DNA of 64,000 nt from assembly GCA_030407315.1 (NCBI GenBank), contig JALQPE010001859.1:29702-93701 (forward strand). The letters run 5' to 3'. Shown here piece by piece: positions 54,340-64,000 of this stretch. Origin of the DNA: Asparagopsis taxiformis. Its lineage: Eukaryota; Rhodophyta; Florideophyceae; Bonnemaisoniales; Bonnemaisoniaceae. Numbering within the stretch: the stretch's first letter is position 1; each line of letters opens with the position of its first letter. Under the pieces are notes generated by a model. It worked only from the letters and a program-made list of their open reading frames with translations, made no database searches and was not told where the DNA came from. Position numbers and translations under genes: made by a program.

Positions 54340-55516
54340 GTCCGAGTCAGTACCGCCAGGCACTACAATTTACTGGTTCAGTATAGACTTCCCGGCAGTA
54401 AATTGTACTGTCTCAAGCACTAGTTCCAGGTAGTGAAATGTACTGCCACAGGTAGCACTTCCAGGTAGTACACTGCACTGCCACAGGCAGTAACTGGTAC
54501 TGTCCTATGCCCCTGTCGAGTACAACACTATCAGACAGTACTTTACGCTGATCTGGACAGCTCTATAATACATCAAAATCTACTACTTTTTGTAGTGTTG
54601 TGGGGCAGCAATTCACATATCCTGGAGCAGTACAGCGTGGTAGTGATTTACACATACGCAAGTAGTAGAGCACGGCAGCACTTTCCACCACGGCAAGTAG
54701 CACGGTACGGTAGCACTTTTCGTATCATAAAGCAGTACTATCAGGCAGCTTTTCCCAGAGACTATCAGCACCTCATTTCATTGCTTTCACACATTTCGTC
54801 AGACATCATAATTTACTGTCCCCACTCGCTTCCACAGGCAGTAGAATACACAGCCTCGAAGCATGTCTGCTGTCATCATATTCCACTGCATTACTCTACT
54901 GCCAGAACATAGACTTGTCACTACCTGTAAGTACAAAAAAAAGCAGCACCACACAGCAGCATAAATTACTGCTTTGTCCAATAATAGAATACAGTACATT
55001 TCTCTGCCTCTGCCATGACCTGCAGGCAGTATCATACAGTACATCGGGGCACTACCTAAATATAGCAAAATGTGCTGCCGTCATTCGGGCCCGCAGCCAG
55101 CACAGCACGCTGCCGGAAACACTAGCTTCTACTGCCACACGGTGCATCCCTCGCCACCAAATAGTACTGCCGTGGGCCATATTCCTGGACAGCATATTTT
55201 ACTCCCTCCCCGTGCTGCCCAAGTCAGCACAATATACTACTTTATTTTACAGGCCAATGTAGCACAAATCACTGCCAAAAAGACAATCTAAATCCAGCAA
55301 CTATCACTGCCTCCCACCACTGCCTCACGTCATACATCCAGGCAGTACTTTCTACTGCATTCGGCAGCACATGGCCACTGCCTCCGGGCAGTGCACTGTA
55401 CTGCCGGCAAGTAGGGCATTAATTTATATTTTTACAGTACTAAATTTTACTGCCTCAGGCAGTAAATTTTACTGCCGTACAGTACTGCCCCAGGCCCGAT
55501 TTCAGACACAGTAGTG
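54340..55516. repeat. Right subterminal repeats of the transposase-bearing element (copy 1)
   Basis: Dozens of ACTGCC, GGCAGT, CAGTACT and GCAGCAC motifs in both orientations over 1.2 kb, ending in the terminus at 55516. The motif differs from the GACAGT motif of A and B by one or two bases. Frames across it are spurious. Confidence 0.75.
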
Positions 55517-56791
55517 CAGCTCGATTGCACTGCTGGCCAGCCCAGAAATTCTACAATTTCAGTGAGAAGAAAATTGTAAAAAATCAACGATTTGGGGGGT
55601 CGAAAGTGCCGTACGGCACACCCCATCTCAAAAACATGTTCACATGTGCATGTTTTTGAGAATAGCCCAAATTTTAATTCAAATCAGGGTGTCTAATTTG
55701 GCCACAACGGCCCCAGGAACCGACCGCCGCCCCGATCGGGGGCTATCACTGGCGTCTGTAAGCACCAGCTGTAAGCCGGAACCGGCCGCCGCCCCGATCG
55801 GGGCTATCACTGTCTTATAGAAATAAGCACCAACTGTAAGTCAAAATCGCGTCTCAGGAAGGGTCGATTTCAGGCTCAACACGTCAGGGACAGGTCTTGG
55901 TCCTTGTTTCATCATGGTCCCGCCCCACTCTCTCACGACCAACCTGAAATGGACGTCCGGTGGATGTCCAGCTCGATTGCATTGCTAGCCAGCCCAGAAA
56001 TTCTAAAATTTCCGAAAAATCAATTTGGTGGCCCAGCATCTCCTGTGCCGAAAATTCCCGCACTCACTTCTGATATACGTCCAGAAGTGTTTCGCACTTG
56101 TACGCATCAGGGAAGGCGTCATGGAAGGTTGAGACTACGCTACTTGTGTACCGCGTAGTCTGAAATAGCGAGTAGTGTTTGTTGTATAGTTGTGGAGTAT
56201 GCGTCTGGTGGTTTGTAAAGATTGCAGAACGGGATAGGGATGTGGGTGGCCCTATTTTCTGAATACATGAATACAAATATTGACAAAGCGGAAAGGCATA
56301 CGCTCATAGATGTTTGAGATTGCATAGTAGAGAAAATATTTACATCGAAATTTACATGGAGCTGATGGAGGTTTTAAGGATGAGGTATGAGAGGAAGAAA
56401 ATTCTTCTGTGGTATGAGGATGTGTTCTGTGGGGGGATGCAATCTTGGGATGGTACAGGGGGAGGTGGAAATGTACGGAGTGCGGGTTTAGATTGGAGTG
56501 TGATTCGGAGAGGAGTGCCGACGAGCATATTATGGGGATTGGGGAGACGCTGCGGGGTGTTGGGATAGTGAGGGCGGAGGAGGTGTTTAGGTAGGACCGT
56601 AGGAGGGTGCGGTTGAAGGCCCCGAGAGGAGGGGTTTATTTAGGAAAGTGAGGAGAAAGAGGCGGGAAGGGGGTGGCGTCTGTTCTGGTTGTGGTGAGTG
56701 GGGATGTGATGGAGAAGAAGGGGGTTATTGTATTTGGGGAGGGAGGGGAGTGGGAGGATGGGTGCGAAGTGGGGGGTTGATATGTGTTTCA
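55517..56791 (+). repeat. R3 repeat and purine-rich tract, truncated at the duplication junction (copy 1)
   Basis: Begins inside R3 at 'CAGCTCGATTGCACTGCTGG', so the element inserted in R3. It then follows 3350-4590 closely and stops at 56791 where the second duplication copy starts. Confidence 0.8.
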
Positions 56792-56837
56792 GTGGGTTGT
56801 CGTTTTGCTCGTAGCAACTTCTAGGTCGGAAGACCAG

Positions 56838-57501
56838 TGTGGAACGATAGTTCGTTAGACGTAGTAGCTGGTACGAGCCAGTGGACACGCTGTCCTTACG
56901 AAACGAAACGAACAGTCCACCCGCTGGTGTTTTGACTGTATGTTAGGTAGAACGGTAGAGATAGGTTAGCGAGTAGACACGAGCGTCACGACGCAACAAT
57001 CCACGCGAGGATTACGTTAGCAAACGAGGTGGTACGTCACCGGAGGCGCTCTCAACCAAGCCCGGAGGCACTACACGCAATCAGCCTTACGTGCGGCGAT
57101 GGGTAGGGAGTACGCAGCTCGACGGAGACGAAGCCTCGTTAGGCAGAACGTAAAACGTAAAACGTAGAAGTCAGTCGTAGACTAGAGCCGTTGCTCGTTC
57201 GATGTATTGTCCCCTTTCCCTCCCGGCACGATGCTAATACCTATATAGCCACGATGGCATCGCTTTACAGTGTAAACACTGCTTCGTAATGTCCCCGAAT
57301 GGGAAAGGACCTTGTGGGTCACACGAAGGGACTCGTTGGTCCGTTGGCCGTTGCCAGTACGTTCGTTGCACACGTGTGCCGGTTGCGCGCGCGCATGCGC
57401 CAGCAATGTTCGTGCATTGCTGTCGCCGGTCGTATCCGCCGAAATTCGAATTCCGCGGAAACGTAAATATTTGCAATTTCGGAATTGCCACGTATACTAC
57501 A
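56838..57501 (-). repeat. LTR in the second duplication copy
   Basis: Identical by eye to 49086-49749. It has the primer-binding site but no gag after it, so it is an LTR stranded by the duplication rather than a separate insertion. Confidence 0.88.
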
Positions 57502-60500
57502 ACCTGTCTGGTCCTGAGAAAAGTTTCAGAAGCTTTACGTATCCTTGCCATCATGACGGTTTCTTCTGCCGGAACATTTTTCGCGTCTTCAACAGATTCC
57601 CCTCGCCACCGCGTGATTGGACAGTGGGTGCTCACCATAGTACTGCTCCTCTCTGATATGAGATGGAATACAGGACTTAAGAAGCATCTTTTTGCTGCCT
57701 CTTCTGTCGCATGTGGACTCTCCGAAATTCCTTTTCCTAGTGCAAAATACACGCGTCTGCAATCGGCAGACGTCCATTGTTTTGTATTGTGACCTACCGC
57801 ACCCAGCGTGATGGCTATTCGTGCGAGCCAGTCATCGGCCATGATGAGCTCCATTGATGACAGATGTTCATTCTTATGGTTCGAGTTTCGAACCCCTCTT
57901 TTAAGAGGCTGGTGCATTCTCTCGAATAAAAGCTCTTCCACATGTTTCGCAGCTCCAAAAGCTGGTAATGTATGTACGCAAAATTCTATCAACCGATGCA
58001 AGTTCGGTTTGTCCAGATGTTTCATTGCAATAGGATCCTTCTTGCATACCTCATGCAGTTCTTTCATATAGTCTGAAACAAGAGCTAGAATGTGGTCATG
58101 GCGTCCGCCATTCTCGGCCTCGAACCTCCTGGTTGACTCAAGTCCATCTATCCACCATGTTGGGATGAATCGAATGCTGGCAACAACCATTTGAAACTTT
58201 TTCAGCAAACGAAGAATACGTTCAAGTTTTTCATACCCGTCCCAAGAGTTCCCGATGACGATACGAAATGCCGAATAAAATGCTTGGGGAGCTACAACGA
58301 GAACAGCGAATATATCGCTCATGTTCATCGATAATAGGTAGTTCTGCCCGAATACCTGACTCTGACTACTCAAACAGAACATTCGGAGGGTATTCAGTAG
58401 AACTGTTTCCGCAACATTTCGAATTACAGGTGTTGCTGCAGTGATTGTCGCATTCATCACATCTTGAGCCAGTCCGGAGAGCAGATGGTCTGGGGAAACT
58501 ACAGCAGAGCGATATGGATCGAATTGACAAGGAACAACTGGAACTCCTTCTTGTTTGTAGGAACTCCTCTCCGCACACGATTAAGGGATTCACTCAAATT
58601 ATGGAGTGCCTTATTCTCAATCGGATCTAGGCTTAGTCCAAGAACTTTGAGCTGATCTTGTGATGCGACTTCCCTCACAAGCTTGTTTCGGTGCATTCCT
58701 CGGGCATGCGTACTCATCTGACTGTTTAGCAATGCTGTGTATGCATTTCGTGAACCTCCACTGCTGCTCATATCTTGCTTTTCGAAAATGCAGCTATGGC
58801 ATGGTGTATTACTGGTGTGTCCACGGACATCCAGAGTATGCGAAACAGCTGGGTAATCTCCGATAAATCCAACAGGATCCAGGAATATGACCACGTCTTC
58901 TCCATTTGCATCTTTCGCTGGAAAACCGTCTGTACTTCCCTTCACAATGTCGGGTACAACTCTCTCAATTACAACATTTGTTGAAACTCCCGGGGGAACG
59001 AATCCAAGAACGCGGACTGCGTAGAAGCTTGCTCTCTTGCTTGGCTGTATGCCTAATGGAAGCATATAGCAGCCACCAAAACTTCCTTTCCGGCTTGTGA
59101 ACGGCTGGAAGTCATCAGCATATAGCAGAAATCGGTATACGATATATTTCCTGCCATCTGAAAGATTCCCCTCACTGCAGGCATCCATACGTTTAGAGCC
59201 GGGGTGCCATCTAGACCTCTTGTCTGGAGCTCCTATGAGCTGGACGTCTTTCACCCGAATTTGTTCGCGATGTAGCTGCCCAGTTGCTCCCCTTGTGGAG
59301 CAAATGAGAAAAGTCGCATTTTCAGAGCGTCCCTTTTTCAGATGTCTGTTCACGAGTAGTAACTCTTCAAATGTGCTCCCATCAGACTTACTTTTTGGCC
59401 GAAACAGAGTGATAGCGTCACCTGCCCGAATATCATTGTTGCAATGTTCTCCGTCGAGCGTTGTGGTGGAGACGACACGCCTCGCATTTCTTTTCTCAGT
59501 TTCTTCCATTGCATCGATTTGCGGGCCTATCACATCTTCCATATTTGATTCTTATTGTTCTTCTCCGGTTGCAAGATAACTTGCAATGATGATAGCTTCA
59601 ATTCTCCAGTCACTCCTTGCTGCAAAACTTCTTCTGCTCCTAGAATTCTTTCCAATTTCGATGTTCTTTCCCTGTTTCGTTCTGGCTCCTCCCAGCTTAG
59701 CCACCAGGGCCTCTTGATTTGTCGTCAGCATACATATGATCCTCAACTCGTCTCCATGTCGGGCGTATACCTTTCTGTGCATCTTGTGACCGTCATGATC
59801 TGATGCACTTACCGAAATGCGATGGAATGGGTCATTCAGAACAGCTGAACGGCATTTGACAATGAAAGAGTTTTCAATACTTTCTGAAGCAATTTGATAT
59901 GCTTCATCTTCTCTTTCATCACTATTATCCCTTTACTAGACTTTATGCAGTCCAGAATGGGTCCGGTCTGTATATCCCTTTCCGCCCATGTGCTCGGTAG
60001 CACGACTCGTACCGATGTAGTACAATGAGCTCTACGGCTACTAGACAGTCCTGGAGACATCTTTCCAAGCCTAGAGCCGCTTTTTGTTACATCTATTTCA
60101 CACGTTGTATCCATGCTTTGTGGGAAACATGTTTTCAGAATGAACGGTAAAATGACTTTCCTCATGTACGAGTCGCTAGGTGCTTGATCCGAAATGTCCC
60201 GCTTGAAATTAGACATCTCACGCATACCTTCATAGTCCTTGCGTTTCATCCGTAGCGTTCCACTAAGCAATATTATTGCAGAGAATACTGGCCAGGTCAG
60301 CAGTTTATCCACAAGTCCGCGGTCATCTTCCGCTGCCTCTTCTCCGTCGTGGTCATCACAGCTCTCGGCCGAGCTTTCCTCAGAGCCTATCGTTTCTTCT
60401 TCTCTGGTAACTTTTCAGCCTCAAAAAATGCAATGTGCTCTTCTCCATTGCCACTAGAAATATTCTCTTCTTCAGCAGATGCTTTTCCGACGTTTTCGTC

Positions 60501-60536
60501 CGGTATATCGGCGTGAACCTCGAATAAATGTTTCGT
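57502..60536 (-). pseudogene. Tnp2/KDZ-like transposase, copy 2
   Basis: Same pieces as copy 1 (60312-59836, 59782-59552, 59542-58499, 58492-57502) with the same motifs and breaks. One extra lesion: a C is missing near 60416, shifting the frame in the acidic N-terminal stretch. Confidence 0.6.
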
Positions 60537-62090
60537 TCGAAACTAGCGGGGTTTCCCCATTTTCGTGCCTTGTCCCACTTTCGTATAGGATTGACAATGA
60601 TTCAAACCTTCTCCGGGTTCTTCGAGGTGTACCTTTCTTCCGAACAGCTGTTCATTTCATCTCTTCTCTTTGGATTCGAGAGAACCTTGCACAAATTGTG
60701 GATTAGTGTCAACTAGTAGGCAACTAATAAGATGGTATCCGTCTCTTTTTAACCAGGCCACTGTAATAGTTTATGGTGCCTATATTTTCTTACCGTTACA
60801 TCTTATCGAAAACTTCACACTGACTAGTGTCCTACCTAACTCAAGGAACAGGTGACTTGATTTCCCATGCTGGGTTCTTCAGCGAGCTTTAATGCCTCCA
60901 ACGATTCCTGCTTCCTTTTCTGAATGAAATACACGAATCATTTACAATTTAGCTTCAGTACATGGTATAATAGGCCTCAATAGTAATCTTGTTATGGTAA
61001 TAAACTATATATAGATGAGAACACGGTTGCAATTCTCTTTCGGATTGTCTACTACTCTAATTTACAGCATTTATTCGATGTTTCTCCTTCAGTATGCAGC
61101 TAAACATCAATACCAAGACTTTTAGGTTGGTTTGACATTGCGTAGGGGCATGATTTCTATTTCTGCTAATTTATCACGTCCAGAAAATTTGACAGATCAT
61201 CCGCTGCCAAATCATCTGCCTTCCAGTTACGATGAGGTCATTATGAGTGGATGAACTGTCTATTTAAGGCTGTTGATGCGCGACGTATAGGACCATTTCA
61301 TCATCTGGTTATCATGAAGATGACAGGTAAGGCTGGTACGTTGTCGAGTAGGTATCTTTCCCCTCTCTCATTTCTTTCCACATGTTTTCCATGGAAGACA
61401 GTGCACTAACCATGAGTATCGTTCTTCACTGATCCTATTCTAGTCTATTGATTTGAATGGCTTCTGGCATATGTATTGCTTAAGCAATACATATGCCAGA
61501 AACCGTTCAAATCAATAGACTAGAATAGGATCAGTTTTCGTCATTCCAACCTACAACCAATACTGTTGCACGCAAAAATAGTTCAATGATGGTAAGTTTG
61601 TTCATTCCATTCATACTCATGTTCTTCTCATCCTTTACAATACTTTTCTATATCCGATTGCTAACCTGTTGCAAATCATCTGTAATGGTGTTTATTTCCC
61701 TCCTGTCTGAACATCACATGTAGTTTTGAAACAGCAAGGAACTCGATTTGCTTGCACAATAGTCCTGGTTGTAGAGATAGTAAGATTTTAGATACGATAG
61801 TTCGATTTTATGAGTAGTCTAGTCTAATGATAGAACTGAAACAATCCTTCAGGCATCATTGTCCTTGCTACATAAAAATTCTGACATCCTTTTAGATCAC
61901 ACTTGGTTATCCCTATACACTTCTATGAAGACCACCGAGAGAGATACTCCATTCTGCCCGACATTTCGTAGCCAGATGCCTAAACATGCGGCTGGAATGG
62001 CATTTCCACCTGATTCTATCGTCCTGAACATCAATAGTAGGCACTAGAAAGTATTACCCTAGGCATCATATTCTACTACTTTCCCGTTCT
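60537..62090. other. Transposase upstream region (copy 2)
   Basis: Duplicate of 52786-54339, with the TATA-like box at about 61262 and the short exon. No protein recognised. Confidence 0.4.
61430..61533. repeat. 104-bp near-perfect palindrome (copy 2)
   Basis: Identical to 53679-53782, including both mismatched pairs. Confidence 0.9.
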
Positions 62091-63265
62091 GTCCGAGTCA
62101 GTACCGCCAGGCACTACAATTTACTGGTTCAGTATAGACTTCCCGGCAGTAAATTGTACTGTCTCAAGCACTAGTTCCAGGTAGTGAAATGTACTGCCAC
62201 AGGTAGCACTTCCAGGTAGTACACTGCACTGCCACAGGCAGTAACTGGTACTGTCCTATGCCCCTGTCGAGTACAACACTATCAGACAGTACTTTACGCT
62301 GATCTGGACAGCTCTATAATACATCAAAATCTACTACTTTTTGTAGTGTTGTGGGGCAGCAATTCACATATCCTGGAGCAGTACAGCGTGGTAGTGATTT
62401 ACACATACGCAAGTAGTAGAGCACGGCAGCACTTTCCACCACGGCAAGTAGCACGGTACGGTAGCACTTTTCGTATCATAAAGCAGTACTATCAGGCAGC
62501 TTTTCCCAGAGACTATCAGCACCTCATTTCATTGCTTTCACACATTTCGTCAGACATCATAATTTACTGTCCCCACTCGCTTCCACAGGCAGTAGAATAC
62601 ACAGCCTCGAAGCATGTCTGCTGTCATCATATTCCACTGCATTACTCTACTGCCAGAACATAGACTTGTCACTACCTGTAAGTACAAAAAAAGCAGCACC
62701 ACACAGCAGCATAAATTACTGCTTTGTCCAATAATAGAATACAGTACATTTCTCTGCCTCTGCCATGACCTGCAGGCAGTATCATACAGTACATCGGGGC
62801 ACTACCTAAATATAGCAAAATGTGCTGCCGTCATTCGGGCCCGCAGCCAGCACAGCACGCTGCCGGAAACACTAGCTTCTACTGCCACACGGTGCATCCC
62901 TCGCCACCAAATAGTACTGCCGTGGGCCATATTCCTGGACAGCATATTTTACTCCCTCCCCGTGCTGCCCAAGTCAGCACAATATACTACTTTATTTTAC
63001 AGGCCAATGTAGCACAAATCACTGCCAAAAGACAATCTAAATCCAGCAACTATCACTGCCTCCCACCACTGCCTCACGTCATACATCCAGGCAGTACTTT
63101 CTACTGCATTCGGCAGCACATGGCCACTGCCTCCGGGCAGTGCACTGTACTGCCGGCAAGTAGGGCATTAATTTATATTTTTACAGTACTAAATTTTACT
63201 GCCTCAGGCAGTAAATTTTACTGCCGTACAGTACTGCCCCAGGCCCGATTTCAGACACAGTAGTG
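62091..63265. repeat. Right subterminal repeats (copy 2)
   Basis: Duplicate of 54340-55516 with two single-base deletions in A-runs. Confidence 0.75.
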
Positions 63266-64000
63266 CAGCTCGATTGCACTGCTGGCCAGCCCAGAAATTC
63301 TACAATTTCAGTGAGAAGAAAATTGTAAAAAATCAACGATTTGGGGGGTCGAAAGTGCCGTACGGCACACCCCATCTCAAAAACATGTTCACATGTGCAT
63401 GTTTTTGAGAATAGCCCAAATTTTAATTCAAATCAGGGTGTCTAATTTGGCCACAACGGCCCCAGGAACCGACCGCCGCCCCGATCGGGGGCTATCACTG
63501 GCGTCTGTAAGCACCAGCTGTAAGCCGGAACCGGCCGCCGCCCCGATCGGGGCTATCACTGTCTTATAGAAATAAGCACCAACTGTAAGTCAAAATCGCG
63601 TCTCAGGAAGGGTCGATTTCAGGCTCAACACGTCAGGGACAGGTCTTGGTCCTTGTTTCATCATGGTCCCGCCCCACTCTCTCACGACCAACCTGAAATG
63701 GACGTCCGTTGGATGTCCAGCTCGATTGCATTGCTAGCCAGCCCAGAAATTCTAAAATTTCCGAAAAATCAATTTGGTGGCCCAGCATCTCCTGTGCCGA
63801 AAATTCCCGCACTCACTTCTGATATACGTCCAGAAGTGTTTCGCACTTGTACGCATCAGGGAAGGCGTCATGGAAGGTTGAGACTACGCTACTTGTGTAC
63901 CGCGTAGTCTGAAATAGCGAGTAGTGTTTGTTGTATAGTTGTGGAGTATGCGTCTGGTGGTTTGTAAAGATTGCAGAACGGGATAGGGATGTGGGTGGCC
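63266..64000 (+). repeat. R3 repeat (copy 2), cut by window end
   Basis: Duplicate of 55517 onward; one base differs in 'GGACGTCCGTTGG' (copy 1 has GGACGTCCGGTGG). Confidence 0.8.

Larger units (their letters stand above)
49750..55516 (-). mobile_element. Partial CACTA-type element with transposase (copy 1)
   Basis: The right terminus at 55516 reads, on the minus strand, CACTACTGTGTCTGAAATCG, sharing CACTAC.GTGT with the ends of A and B. It is followed inward by over 1 kb of ACTGCC/GGCAGT subterminal repeats, then a non-coding block, then the transposase. The other end is missing because the LTR of the Ty3 element lies in the transposase gene. This is the likely autonomous relative of A and B. 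Confidence 0.7.
49040..56791. repeat. First copy of a 7752-bp tandem duplication
   Basis: Starts in the retrotransposon leader ('GTGGGTTGTCG', 49040) and ends inside an R3/purine-rich repeat ('GATATGTGTTTCA', 56791), where the leader sequence starts again. It contains the 5' LTR, the transposase, the second CACTA-type end and R3. Copy 2 differs by about three single-base deletions and very few substitutions. Confidence 0.95.
57502..63265 (-). mobile_element. Partial CACTA-type element with transposase (copy 2)
   Basis: Duplicate of 49750-55516, including the terminus at 63265. It arose by tandem duplication, not by transposition, because its flanks are copied too. Confidence 0.7.
56792..64000. 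repeat. Second copy of the 7752-bp tandem duplication (incomplete)
   Basis: Offset 7752 from copy 1, dropping to 7751, 7750 and 7749 after single-base losses near 60416, 62690 and 63028. It begins with 46 bp of retrotransposon leader, including the primer-binding site (56819-56836). It runs off the window at 64000 before the expected end. Confidence 0.95.

Noticed and set aside
56838..57501. Independent solo LTR insertion
   Set aside because: Its flanks are the same as those of 49086-49749 for thousands of bases to the right and 46 bp to the left, so it is part of the tandem duplication.

Overview
The window is nuclear-type DNA from a eukaryote. It shows Ty3/gypsy and CACTA-like transposons, a TATA-to-ATG spacing followed by GT splice-like sites, and captured fragments of an OB-fold SSB gene, a Sel1-repeat gene, a copper LPMO gene and possibly an importin-beta-like gene. 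A seaweed such as a red alga would fit the mix of intron-poor fragments and dense repeats, but that is only a guess; nothing seen fixes the species. There is no bacterial operon, rRNA, tRNA or CRISPR array. Nearly all of the window is transposon sequence, nested and duplicated. Most genes are broken, and the same breaks recur in duplicate copies.

Layout. (1) 1-2550: a long open frame, cut by the window start, for a protein with a basic/acidic linker and a C-terminal 2-oxoglutarate/Fe(II) dioxygenase-like fold. (2) 2551-5279: dispersed repeats. (3) 5280-21351: element A, 16.1 kb, with CACTA-type ends (CACTACGGTGTTG), a GT/GT target duplication, subterminal GACAGT repeats, a 5.2-kb cargo zone of host-gene fragments (SSB, Sel1, LPMO), palindrome arrays, and a decayed relative of the dioxygenase-like gene. 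(4) 21573-49749: a Ty3/gypsy chromodomain retrotransposon on the minus strand (gag, pol, integrase, two LTRs, PBS, polypurine tract) with an extra antisense reading frame between integrase and the 3' LTR. (5) 28596-43251: element B, 14.7 kb, inserted in the integrase zinc-finger region with a TA/TA duplication. B shares its left 0.55 kb and right 10.2 kb with A but carries a different cargo. (6) 49040-56791 and 56792-64000: a near-perfect tandem duplication (unit 7752 bp). It holds the 5' LTR, a Tnp2/KDZ-like transposase cut by that LTR, a second CACTA-type right end, and a dispersed repeat. The second copy runs off the window.

How it works together. A and B have no transposase of their own and look like non-autonomous carriers. 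The transposase at 49750-52785 belongs to a related element with a similar terminus (CACTACTGTGTCTG) and may represent the type of enzyme that moves them. A and B carry a dioxygenase-like protein instead, and an apparently intact relative lies at 1-2550. Element-borne 2OG oxygenases are known from fungal KDZ elements (TET/JBP type); whether this family modifies DNA is unknown. The captured fragments repeatedly contain or end in short perfect or near-perfect palindromes, a snap-back signature that may reflect how cargo is acquired or broken.
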